Shown here piece by piece: positions 36,746 to 44,339 of a stretch of 64,000 bases of DNA; position 1 is the stretch's first letter; every line of letters starts with the position of its first letter. The stretch lies in the NCBI RefSeq assembly GCF_900000175.1, contig NZ_CWGJ01000001.1:124001-188000 (forward strand), read 5' to 3'. Origin of the DNA: Estrella lausannensis (GTDB lineage: Bacteria; Chlamydiota; Chlamydiia; Chlamydiales; Criblamydiaceae). Under the pieces are notes generated by a model. That model worked only from the letters and a program-made list of their open reading frames with translations. It ran no database searches and was not told the DNA's origin. The position numbers and the translations under genes are program-made.

Positions 36746-37201
36746 ATGAATAAACGCGACTTAAAATCCTTAGCTCTTATGGGAATCGCAAGCGGAGCGC
36801 TGATTGCCTCGCAGGCTGGAGCCGAAGAGATGACAATCAACGTGGAAACAACACTTGCAGCAGGATGCGGCGGCGGCGGCGCATGCGGTGGAGCAACTCC
36901 TCCCCCTCCACAACCGGGCAAAAATGGATCCAACTCCAACTATCAGCCAAGCAAATCTGGACACAGCTGCGGCGGACAGAGCAACTACAACTCTCAGCCC
37001 CAAAACACCAATAAATCCAATCAGGGCAGCAACTATTCCCAGAAGAATACACGCTACTCCAGACAGATCGCCGAAGGCGAGGAAACAGCGCCACCTGCAG
37101 GCGAAACAGTACAGCCGCCCAAGAAGGAAGGACAAAACGGTTGCGGCCAGCAAAACGGTTGTGGCGGCAAGAAACCTTCCCAGTACAGAACACGCAGCTA
37201 A
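36746..37201 (+). CDS. Putative exported RiPP precursor with Cys-Gly/Asn-rich core (bufferin-like cluster, peptide 1)
   Basis: A 151-residue peptide. Residues 1-26 form a signal-like leader (MNKRDLKSLALMGIASGALI) nearly the same as in the next gene (MxKRDLKxLAL-G--SGA-L). The mature part has five cysteines, each followed by Gly: C41GGGGAC47GG, C75GG, C133G, C139GG, around a Pro, Asn, Ser, Gln and Tyr-rich stretch. A MNIO enzyme gene and its partner follow, so I read it as a substrate modified at Cys, though its core does not resemble known bufferins. Ribosome site AAGGAGTGA is strong, fitting high expression. The alternative start ATG at 36737 adds only MIA. A hairpin follows the stop. Confidence 0.72.
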   Translation: MNKRDLKSLALMGIASGALIASQAGAEEMTINVETTLAAGCGGGGACGGATPPPPQPGKNGSNSNYQPSKSGHSCGGQSNYNSQPQNTNKSNQGSNYSQKNTRYSRQIAEGEETAPPAGETVQPPKKEGQNGCGQQNGCGGKKPSQYRTRS

Positions 37202-37217
37202 ACGAGACGTGTCTATT

Positions 37218-37243
37218 CCCGAAGCGTCTAAAGGCGCTTCGGG
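37218..37243 (+). terminator. Hairpin between the two precursor genes
   Basis: CCCGAAGCG (37218-37226) pairs perfectly with CGCTTCGGG (37235-37243) around an 8-base loop. The following sequence (TTAATTC) is not a proper T run, so this may be a weak terminator or an mRNA-stabilising hairpin that sets the ratio of peptide 1 to the downstream genes. Confidence 0.7.
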
Positions 37244-37277
37244 TTAATTCAACAGCAATCCAAGGGAGATGTGAATA

Positions 37278-37724
37278 ATGAAAAAGCGTGATTTAAAGAA
37301 GCTGGCGCTATTGGGTCTTCTCAGCGGAGCCATGCTCTCCAAAGCTCCTCTTGCGGCAGCGGCAGGCCAAACGCCATCGACCACCAACGCCATCGAAGCT
37401 ACGATCCAGGCAAACAACGAATCGAACATGAACTACCACCTCATGACCGAGGATGAGCTTCTTTTAGAATTAAGCCCTGAAGGAGAGGCCGATTACGACT
37501 CCTTGACTCCCGAAGGCAAGCAAATGGCCCAGCGGGTTGCCTCGCAAATGTGCAACGGAACAAATGAGTGCAAGGGACTTAACGCCTGTAAGACAGATAA
37601 CAACGACTGCGCCGGCAAGGGTGCTTGCAAAGGGCAGGGTAAATGTGCCTTTTCAGACAAGAATTTGGCCGTAAAAGTCGTAAAAGAAAAGATGAAGGCG
37701 AAGCGAGCCGCGTTATCGAAGTAA
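37278..37724 (+). CDS. BufA2-like bufferin precursor (peptide 2)
   Basis: A 148-residue exported peptide. The leader (KKRDLKKLALLGLLSGAML) matches peptide 1. Residues 55-90 are acidic (MTEDELLLELSPEGEADYDS). The core holds six cysteines with regular spacing: C92, C98, C104, C111, C117, C123 (CX5CX5CX6CX5CX5C), with units such as NECKGLNACK and CAGKGACKGQGKC. This matches periplasmic metallophore precursors called bufferins (BufA2 group), whose cysteines are converted to thiooxazoles and bind copper. The link to copper is family knowledge, not shown by this sequence. A Lys-rich tail ends the protein. Confidence 0.8.
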   Translation: MKKRDLKKLALLGLLSGAMLSKAPLAAAAGQTPSTTNAIEATIQANNESNMNYHLMTEDELLLELSPEGEADYDSLTPEGKQMAQRVASQMCNGTNECKGLNACKTDNNDCAGKGACKGQGKCAFSDKNLAVKVVKEKMKAKRAALSK

Positions 37725-37913
37725 GATAGTAGTCCTTTCCGCTTAAGTTTGGGCTGCATAAGCAATATTTATGCTCGATACCGGGCGTTACCCCGGGGCT
37801 TTGGCGCGACTGGAAGCTTAGCGACAAACAGAGGTCTTCTAAATACCCATGTGAGTGCGGTATTTTTTTTTAATGCTGCCGCACATCACAGACAAAGTGA
37901 ATTATACCGATCA

Positions 37914-37960
37914 ATACCCAAAGTGTCTCAAAATTCCAAATTTTGAGACACTTTGGGTAT
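37914..37960. repeat. Dispersed palindromic element, copy 7 (22-bp perfect arms, 3-base loop)
   Basis: Arms 37914-37935 and 37939-37960 are exact reverse complements (ATACCCAAAGTGTCTCAAAA plus TT). In RNA this would be a very stable hairpin. It sits between the precursor gene and the modifying-enzyme gene and could lower transcription into the latter. Confidence 0.93.
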
Positions 37961-38008
37961 ATTTGCCACACTACAACGACGCACGATTTGCCTCAAAACG
38001 AGTAGAAA

Positions 38009-38875
38009 ATGAAACGACAAGAGATCCCCAACTTAGGGATAGGCATAGGACTACGCCCCTTCCACTACAATGATATTTTCACCTTAAAACCCGCCATCGA
38101 CTGGTTCGAGATCATCAGCGAAAACTACATGGTCGAAGGCGGCGCGCCCCTCAAAAACCTGGAGAGGATCATGGAGCACTACCCCGTTGTGCAGCATGGA
38201 GTCTCCCTGGGAATAGGCAGTCCGGCCCCTCTGGATTACGACTATCTCAAACGTTTAAAGAAACTGACGAAGATCACGAAAACACCCTGGGTTTCCGACC
38301 ATCTCTGCTGGGGACGAAGGCCCGGCGCCCATTATCATGACCTCCTACCGCTCCCCTACAAAAAAGAGGTCGTTAAATATGTCGCCGAAAGGGCCGCCAT
38401 TGTCCAGGACTTCCTTGAGCTGCCTTTCGCCCTGGAAAACCTCTCGTCCTATGTCGCTTTTGTCGATGATGAGATGCCGGAGTGGGAATTCTATTCCGAA
38501 GTTGTCGAGAAAGCAGACGTCTTCATGATGTTAGACGTCAATAACGTCTACGTTTCATCCAGAAATCACGGGTTTGAGGCCGAAGAGTACATAAAAAACA
38601 TCCCGATGGAAAGAGTGATCCAGATGCATATCGCGGGCCACACCGACCATGGAGACTATATCCTAGACACTCATGATAATTACGTGAAAGACGATGTTTG
38701 GAAACTCTACGAGATGGTCTACCAAAAAACAGGAGGAGTCTCCACCTTGCTCGAATGGGATGATAACTTCGTCTCTTTCGAAGAGACTTGGCAGGAGGCA
38801 TTGAAGGCCAGACAATATCAGTCCTCGCTTCCAACTAAAACAAAAAATGAACCCCGGTGCGCACTCACATGCTAA
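38009..38875 (+). CDS. MNIO-family (DUF692) bufferin-maturing enzyme, BufB-like
   Basis: Multinuclear non-haem iron oxidases use two or three irons and oxygen to modify cysteines of small peptides (MbnB, TglH, HvfB, BufB). The 288-residue TIM-barrel protein has the expected ligand motifs: WFEIISENYM (Glu38-Asn39), QHGVSLGIGS (His63), SDHLCW (Asp97, His98), LENLSSY (Glu143), DVNNVYVS (Asp176, Asn178), MHIAGH (His207), DTHDNY (Asp220, His222) and LEWDDN (Glu249). Its neighbours, two Cys-rich precursors and a DUF2063 partner, fit the BufA-BufB-BufC arrangement. Starts at an ATG without a strong ribosome site. Its 3' end overlaps the next gene. Confidence 0.92.
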   Translation: MKRQEIPNLGIGIGLRPFHYNDIFTLKPAIDWFEIISENYMVEGGAPLKNLERIMEHYPVVQHGVSLGIGSPAPLDYDYLKRLKKLTKITKTPWVSDHLCWGRRPGAHYHDLLPLPYKKEVVKYVAERAAIVQDFLELPFALENLSSYVAFVDDEMPEWEFYSEVVEKADVFMMLDVNNVYVSSRNHGFEAEEYIKNIPMERVIQMHIAGHTDHGDYILDTHDNYVKDDVWKLYEMVYQKTGGVSTLLEWDDNFVSFEETWQEALKARQYQSSLPTKTKNEPRCALTC

Positions 38876-39753
38876 AAGATGTGGAATCCCCCGCCTCACT
38901 CACTAAACTTCAGGCGTGGTTTGGGAATGTGATAACCCAGCCGATCGATGAATCAAGCAGCATCAATCCGCTGGCACCTTCCGGAAAACCGATTGAAGAG
39001 GAGGCTAAAGCTTTCATCAAGCCCAGCAAAACGCTCTCTCCCAAAGAGCGCATGCAGATCTACAATCAGCAGTACTGGTGGCGGCTTCTCAATATCATGC
39101 ATGAAAATTTTCCCTTAGTCACACGCCTCTTCGGTTACTATGACTTCAACCAGACAATTGCCATTCCCTACCTCGAAAAACACCCCCCTGGCCACTGGTC
39201 TTTGGCAGTACTGGGAGAGACATTACCTCAATGGATAGAAGAGAAGTATCAAGAAGATGACAAAGCCCTTGTACTAGACGCAGCGCGGCTCGACTGGGCA
39301 TTCAACATGAGTTTTTCGGCACGGGAACTCAAGCCGATTGATATTATCAAAGCGACAACAGAGGAAGAAGGAGGCCGTCTGCTGACTGAAAAAGTGATGC
39401 TCCAGCCTCACCTCTTTCTACTAGAATTAAAGTACGACCTGATTCCTTTCCGCAGTGCCCTCTTGAAAGAGGATGGCGATCATTTTGTGGACCACGACTT
39501 TCCCAAACTGAAAAAGCAAAAGAAGCATCTCGTTATCTACAGAACACCGGCTATGTTCATCGAATGGAAAGAGATCTCTGCCGAAGAGAGCGTGATTCTT
39601 GGAAGATTCAGGGAAGGCAGATCCATTGAAGATGTCTGCAGCTGGCTCGAAACTCAGCAAGGCCCTCTTCTGGCGGAAGCGGAGAAAAACCTTCTGCACT
39701 GGTTTCATGAGTGGACAGCGCTTAACTGGATCGGGCTGGTGAAATCCTCTTGA
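38869..39753 (+). CDS. DUF2063 partner protein, BufC/HvfC-like
   Basis: HvfC/BufC proteins carry the precursor peptide to the MNIO enzyme. The N-terminal domain (residues ~10-105) has the DUF2063 pattern: LTKLQAWFGNVI, SPKERMQIYNQQYWWRLLNI, NFPLVTRLFGYYDFNQ and YLEKHPPGHWSL, then DAARLDWAFNMSF. The C-terminal ~130 residues form the second domain. A GTG 12 bases upstream is an alternative start; both overlap the bufB-like gene, so coupling is likely. The stop overlaps the TTG start of the transporter gene. Confidence 0.85.
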   Translation: MLKDVESPASLTKLQAWFGNVITQPIDESSSINPLAPSGKPIEEEAKAFIKPSKTLSPKERMQIYNQQYWWRLLNIMHENFPLVTRLFGYYDFNQTIAIPYLEKHPPGHWSLAVLGETLPQWIEEKYQEDDKALVLDAARLDWAFNMSFSARELKPIDIIKATTEEEGGRLLTEKVMLQPHLFLLELKYDLIPFRSALLKEDGDHFVDHDFPKLKKQKKHLVIYRTPAMFIEWKEISAEESVILGRFREGRSIEDVCSWLETQQGPLLAEAEKNLLHWFHEWTALNWIGLVKSS

Positions 39754-40949
39754 GACCGCTCACCGCATTAAATCTGACGCAGTTTTTCGGTGCTTTCAAC
39801 GATAATCTGTTTAAATTCGCTTTGGTGTTTCTCTTTATCGATATCGAGGGGAAAGAAAAAAGCCACGAAATCTTAAGCTTGGCATCCGCCCTGTTTGTCT
39901 TGCCCTTCATTCTCCTGGGCGCTCCGGCGGGCCAGCTTACAGACAAATACAGCAAAAGCCGGTTTATCACACTCACCGCCCTTCTGGAACTAGGCATCAT
40001 CTCTGCGGCATTTTTTGGAGTCGCCTATCGGCTAAAAGGGCTATCGTTTTTCCTTCTCTTCATGATGAGCGTCCAAAGCGCCCTGTTTGGCCCCGCCAAA
40101 TACGGCATCATTCCCGAGTTGGTTGCTCCACAGGACATTTCAAGGGCCAACGGAGTGATCACGTCCTCCACCTTTTTGGCCATTATCTTTGGGAGCGGAG
40201 CTGCATCGCTGATATTAGACCTCTCAGGAAATAACTATACCCTCTTGATGCTGATTGCCATCTTAATCTCCACCTTGGGAGTTGCCGCCTCGCTTTTCAT
40301 CCCTCATACGGCTCCGGCCAAGCACGATGGCCATTTCGACCCGTTCATCTTCCGCACCATAAGGCACGCCCTGTCAGGGATGAAAGAGAGAGGCCATGTC
40401 CTTACGGCAGCCCTGGCATCAGCCTATTTCCTCTTCATAGCCTCCTACATGCAGCTTAATATGATTCCCTTCGCGGTCGAGTCTCTCTCTCTTGATCCAA
40501 CAGCCGGGGGCTACCTTTTCTTTCTCACTTCTCTGGGGATTGCTTCGGGCGCCTATGCAGTGGGGAATTACTCCGCCGGCAGGGTACATCTCGATTGGGT
40601 CGCCCCTTCCTGCATGTTGGTTGGAGCCGCTCTCATCTTACTTGATTTGCTATCGAATCATCTGTGGCTGGAGTTAATCCTCTTGCCGCTAGCAGGCTTT
40701 TTTGGCGGAATTTACCAAATTCCGATCGATGCCTACATCCAAGTGGCCAGTCCAAAAGAAAAAAGAGGGCTATATATCGGCACGACAAGCCTTCTCGGGT
40801 TCGTTGGAGTGCTGGTTTCTTCTGTGTTGATCTATGGACTGAAAGAGTGGGTGGGGTTTGCGGCAGATCAAGGGTTTACCTTGATGGGAATCGTGACTGT
40901 CTTAGTCGGTATTATTCTTCGGGGCTATTTAAAACTTCCCCGGACGTAA
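39750..40949 (+). CDS. LplT-like MFS transporter in the bufferin-like operon
   Basis: The 399-residue permease has about twelve hydrophobic segments and starts with LNLTQFFGAFNDNLFKFALV, the signature of the lysophospholipid transporter LplT group; LTDKYSKSRFI is MFS motif A. LplT normally works beside the acyltransferase Aas, which is not here. Overlap of its TTG with the preceding stop suggests that it belongs to the peptide operon, so it may export a product or handle an envelope lipid; both are guesses. A terminator hairpin overlaps its stop codon. Confidence 0.8.
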   Translation: MRPLTALNLTQFFGAFNDNLFKFALVFLFIDIEGKEKSHEILSLASALFVLPFILLGAPAGQLTDKYSKSRFITLTALLELGIISAAFFGVAYRLKGLSFFLLFMMSVQSALFGPAKYGIIPELVAPQDISRANGVITSSTFLAIIFGSGAASLILDLSGNNYTLLMLIAILISTLGVAASLFIPHTAPAKHDGHFDPFIFRTIRHALSGMKERGHVLTAALASAYFLFIASYMQLNMIPFAVESLSLDPTAGGYLFFLTSLGIASGAYAVGNYSAGRVHLDWVAPSCMLVGAALILLDLLSNHLWLELILLPLAGFFGGIYQIPIDAYIQVASPKEKRGLYIGTTSLLGFVGVLVSSVLIYGLKEWVGFAADQGFTLMGIVTVLVGIILRGYLKLPRT

Positions 40950-40965
40950 AGATCCGGGGAAGTTT
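40932..40965. terminator. Bidirectional terminator between convergent genes
   Basis: AAACTTCCCCGGA (40932-40944) pairs exactly with TCCGGGGAAGTTT (40953-40965) around eight bases. A and T tails on both sides suit both the rightward transporter gene and the leftward porin gene. Confidence 0.88.
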
Positions 40966-40977
40966 CATCAGCCTGCA

Positions 40978-42372
40978 TTAGAAAGCGTAGATAGCTTCCA
41001 TTTTGAACTGGCTGTAGTAGTGTTTTCCAAAGTGGGAGAACACGGGATTGATCTGGTGCGACCACTCATAGCGGGCGTTGAGGGTGATCTCATCCGTGAA
41101 CGCATACATGCCGTCGAATCTCCAGCCTTTGAAGTTGGTGTTTCCTGTGCCGTCAGTGATTAGCAAGTCGTCGTAAACGTTGCCGTTGCCGATTCCGGAC
41201 ATGTCAAGGTCAGGCACAACAAATGCTTCTACGTACTGATACATCATCTGGAATGCCCAGTCGCCGGCTTTTTTAACATCGCCGACGCGCATGGCTGCGT
41301 ACCAGCCCATGTTAGCATCGTTCAGGTAAGCATGGGAGCCACTCTCTTCGTTTTCAAATTTGAAATGAGGAGCTTCTGTGTTGATCAAGAACGCGGCAAA
41401 GAAACGAACCGGTTTGCAAAGATATCCGCCAGTCAGGCAAGCAACTTGGTCCTTTTTCATGGAGTAGCCTGTCGTCCACTGGGAAACAACAAACTGTGTT
41501 CCGAGCGGATTTCTCACGTCGCAGTCTGAACAGCCAGAAACTTCATCGGTGCAGCGGTTGTGACCTTGCTTTCTCCAGTCGATGATGCTGTATTTGAAGT
41601 CAAGACCCTGATCGTAGACGTTCAAGACACCGAATTCTGCAACCCAGGCAAAGTGGTTAACTTTGTAGTCGACCACAAAACCGGCGAGGTGTGCATAGTA
41701 GTCAAACATTCCATCCAGCGAGCTGTTATAGCTTAAGAGGATACCGTCGAAGCGGCTCAAGAACTGCACTTTGGAGTCGAAGACGTGATAGAGATTTCTT
41801 CTGCCGATCTCAATGTCGAACTCGGTGTCATCGCAAGAGTAGAGATTGTAGCCGAACCAGGCCTGCTTCAAGCAAAAATCGCCGCATGTGCCGCTGCCGT
41901 GCATTTCTTCGCAGTAGCAAGCTTTATCACCGTGGTGGTTGTTGTCGGAGCAGTTTACCTCATCGTCAAAGCCTGCCTTGTTGTCATACTGAAGCTCAAG
42001 AGTAGCCCATGATTTTTTGATATCGTAGTCAAGGCGCAGGTGCGCTTCGGCGTCAAAACGGTTCATGCCACGGCGAATCCCTTTGGAATCTACCGCATCG
42101 CCGCCCCAGAGGTTAATTCCGTGGTAGACTTCTTTTTTGCGTCTCCAGTCGACACGGACATCTCCGCTGAGCAAAAGAGCGCTTTTCGATTCATCTCTCT
42201 CTTCATCCCTTCTTGATCTCAGGTAGGAGCGCAAGGCGTCCCAGTCCCTCTCTTCTAAGTCTTCCTGATATTGGTCCAGACGTCCTCTGTCTTCGGAATC
42301 GGCTGCGTAACCGCTTCCGCATAATACTGCGAAAGTGGCAGCAAACAAAATCATTAGTCGATTGAATTTCAT
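40978..42372 (-). CDS. Cysteine-rich outer membrane porin (chlamydial PomS/MOMP-like type)
   Basis: After a signal peptide (FNRLMILFAATFAVLCGSGY, cleaved near AYA/A) and a ~50-residue charged helix (DLEERDWDALRSYLRSRRDE) comes a beta-barrel of ~390 residues with alternating strands and the terminal aromatic residue (MEAIYAF) required for outer membrane assembly. Thirteen or so cysteines cluster in loops (VNCSDNNHHGDKACYCEEMH, GTCGDFCLK, RCTDEVSGCSDCDV), as expected for a disulfide-linked chlamydial envelope. The start at 42372 has GGAG seven bases upstream. Exact family unknown to me; porin function is inferred from shape. Confidence 0.75.
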   Translation of the reverse strand: MKFNRLMILFAATFAVLCGSGYAADSEDRGRLDQYQEDLEERDWDALRSYLRSRRDEERDESKSALLLSGDVRVDWRRKKEVYHGINLWGGDAVDSKGIRRGMNRFDAEAHLRLDYDIKKSWATLELQYDNKAGFDDEVNCSDNNHHGDKACYCEEMHGSGTCGDFCLKQAWFGYNLYSCDDTEFDIEIGRRNLYHVFDSKVQFLSRFDGILLSYNSSLDGMFDYYAHLAGFVVDYKVNHFAWVAEFGVLNVYDQGLDFKYSIIDWRKQGHNRCTDEVSGCSDCDVRNPLGTQFVVSQWTTGYSMKKDQVACLTGGYLCKPVRFFAAFLINTEAPHFKFENEESGSHAYLNDANMGWYAAMRVGDVKKAGDWAFQMMYQYVEAFVVPDLDMSGIGNGNVYDDLLITDGTGNTNFKGWRFDGMYAFTDEITLNARYEWSHQINPVFSHFGKHYYSQFKMEAIYAF

Positions 42373-42958
42373 GTCATGCTCCATCAATATGACGAGTTAT
42401 TAAACTGACCTGTTCAAATGGAAGGTGTGGAAAGGAAGATTGACGTCTGATCAAATCGTCTTCAGCTTATCTGGCAGGATAGTCTCAAGCGTGTTTCGAA
42501 AAGTACTGAGCAATAATCTTTTAGACCGCACCCACAGTTTGGAATAGGATACTAAGAGAGAAGATCGGAGGGAAAATCAGAAAATTCCGGTCAGCCTCTT
42601 TTTTCGGAAGAATTTTTACCCCTCAAAGGGATAAATGTCAACTGAATAGAAAATGCGAAATTCCTGATGAAGCGCAGCAGGAAGTGTAAAAAATCGTATT
42701 CTCATTTTTTAACCCCTGCGGCTTCCTTATAAATTTACATGGCTTAGCGACACTTAGAAAGAGTTCAAAAACTCAAATCAGTCCACTTGCGGCGGAAAAT
42801 TCCTGCGGTTGTGGGCGCTCTGTTTGATGACGACCCATGCATGAAACAGAGCAAGAAGCGGCAACCGCGCCCTGCCTCCTCATTTATACCGAAAGTGTTT
42901 CAAAATTAGGCTTGTGGAAAGAGAATACCTCTAGGCTATCAACCCGAAACCAGGTATC
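42373..42958. other. 586-base gap upstream of the porin gene
   Basis: It holds the porin leader and promoter (about 42373-42700, with AT-rich parts) and, near its far end, a solo arm of the main repeat (42885-42909). Between 42720 and 42880 I see an unremarkable sequence with a weak echo of the second repeat family (AAAACTCAAAT at ~42770). No gene supported. Confidence 0.6.
42885..42909. repeat. Dispersed palindromic element, copy 8 (solo arm)
   Basis: TATACCGAAAGTGTTTCAAA followed by ATT; one change from consensus. Lies downstream of the leftward C45-family gene. Confidence 0.88.
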
Positions 42959-44206
42959 TCAAAAGAGATTTTTTGCTTCAAATACCACCTTCTTTTTATC
43001 GCGGAAAGCGGCCCATTCCCTGTCAAAGGAAACTTCTAAAACACCATCCTTAGGGCTCATGGTGATTCTCTGAATGGTATCTCCCTCGCATGCCATGTGT
43101 AAACCATTGCGCATGGCGGTGAAAACGGGCTGTCCTTCCGCCATTTCACTTTCAAATGTCCGCTTTAAAAAGTTTATGCGCTCGATCGAGGTCGTATCGG
43201 CGATGGTCGATTCAAGTACCAAGTCGGGATTTTGCCAATCGACGAAATGGTTTGTGGCAAAGAGTCGATTTTCCACGGGAAAAATTTCCTGCACCGGATT
43301 CGGATGCTGAGGATCCAACTGCCAGAGAGCGATCTCTTTTTTATCTGCTGCCATCAGATTGATGGACGATGCGATAGGGGTTTGGAGAAGGTAATTTCTT
43401 GCCTGTTCGATGGAAAGTGCGTTTTCCAAAAGGTCTCTCACCGCCAAATTATAGGGCAGCCCCGAAGCGATCGAAGCTCCCGACTCGCAGATGGCGACCG
43501 ACAGATTCTCACTCATCCCTGTCAAGCTGCCCACCATGCCCGGAAAATCCACCGTAACATAAGAAGTCCCTGAGGGAGAGAGGCGACGGCTTAAAAAGGA
43601 ATAGTCCCCGATGTGGCATCCGTTGATGTCCGGCCAGTCGAGATTGCGGCCAAGGTAGGCGCTCTCGCCTGTTTTATAGCCAACAGCGCTGCAGCCAAAT
43701 GCCTGAGACTGCCCGGCCATGCCCATTTTTTTATAGGTATCCAAAAAGATATGGCCATTGATCATGTCGTCCATCGTCAGCGTCGTGCCCCGGTGGCCAT
43801 AATAGTCGTTGACGGCCTGGACTATCCCCTCCATTTCCCTTTTTCGCCCCTCCGGTATGACAATCTCTTTCTGTCTTGCAAGCAGCCTGTTTTTCGAGGC
43901 ATCTTTGCAGAGATTCAGGCTGAAGATCAGATAGGGTTTTACATAGTCATCCCAAAGCTCGCATGAGGGTTTGTACTCCCTTCCTTGTGTGCAGCAGGCA
44001 GGGGCTGCATTTAAAGCCTGCAGGAGGGGTTTGATATATTCCCTGAAAAGCTCCAGGATTTCTCCTCCCAGCAACATGCCTTGCGCATATCCCTGTTTGT
44101 AGGGGTCGCTCGTGTAGTACTGAACCACGGGGATTCCCTCTTCCTGAAAAACCCTGCCATAGGGAAGCTCCAAATTCATAAAACGCGACTCTTGGACACT
44201 ATGCAT
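42959..44206 (-). CDS. C45-family Ntn hydrolase/acyltransferase
   Basis: The family includes the penicillin acyltransferase and conjugated amide hydrolases that cleave themselves to expose an N-terminal Cys. FGCSAVGYK gives nucleophile Cys172, followed by ESAYLGRNLDWPD with the conserved Arg-Asn-Asp (187-190), then FPGMVGSLTGMSENLSVAI, where the Gly-Met-Asn/Ser-Glu-Asn loop is typical. FATNHFVDWQNP and SIERINFL are also family features. Expected cleavage is between Gly171 and Cys172. No signal peptide; substrate unknown, N-acyl amides are plausible. Divergent from the 1453-residue effector-like gene. Confidence 0.83.
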   Translation of the reverse strand: MHSVQESRFMNLELPYGRVFQEEGIPVVQYYTSDPYKQGYAQGMLLGGEILELFREYIKPLLQALNAAPACCTQGREYKPSCELWDDYVKPYLIFSLNLCKDASKNRLLARQKEIVIPEGRKREMEGIVQAVNDYYGHRGTTLTMDDMINGHIFLDTYKKMGMAGQSQAFGCSAVGYKTGESAYLGRNLDWPDINGCHIGDYSFLSRRLSPSGTSYVTVDFPGMVGSLTGMSENLSVAICESGASIASGLPYNLAVRDLLENALSIEQARNYLLQTPIASSINLMAADKKEIALWQLDPQHPNPVQEIFPVENRLFATNHFVDWQNPDLVLESTIADTTSIERINFLKRTFESEMAEGQPVFTAMRNGLHMACEGDTIQRITMSPKDGVLEVSFDREWAAFRDKKKVVFEAKNLF

Positions 44207-44339
44207 CTCACAACCTCAAATGGTTATTTATTAAGAAATAATTAAAAAAATATAAATAAAATTCAACTAAAATTAATTTTATCTTTTAACAATCAAGTTT
44301 ATAATGGAGATAGGTAATTTTTAACACGTAGGTGTTATT
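44207..44339. promoter_or_regulatory. AT-rich divergent promoter region
   Basis: 133 bases, almost only A and T between 44220 and 44330, between two divergent starts. It must hold both promoters. It is similar in character to the divergent region at 8917-9039. Confidence 0.5.

Noticed and set aside
36770-37193. Leftward frames of 118-127 codons opposite precursor peptide 1
   Set aside because: They arise from the low-complexity Asn/Gln/Gly codons on the other strand; the rightward frame has the ribosome site, leader and operon context.
38009-38875. Xylose-isomerase-like or endonuclease IV-like TIM barrel
   Set aside because: The ENYM, SDHLCW, DVNNVY and DTHD motifs together with the DUF2063 neighbour and Cys-rich peptides fit MNIO enzymes better.
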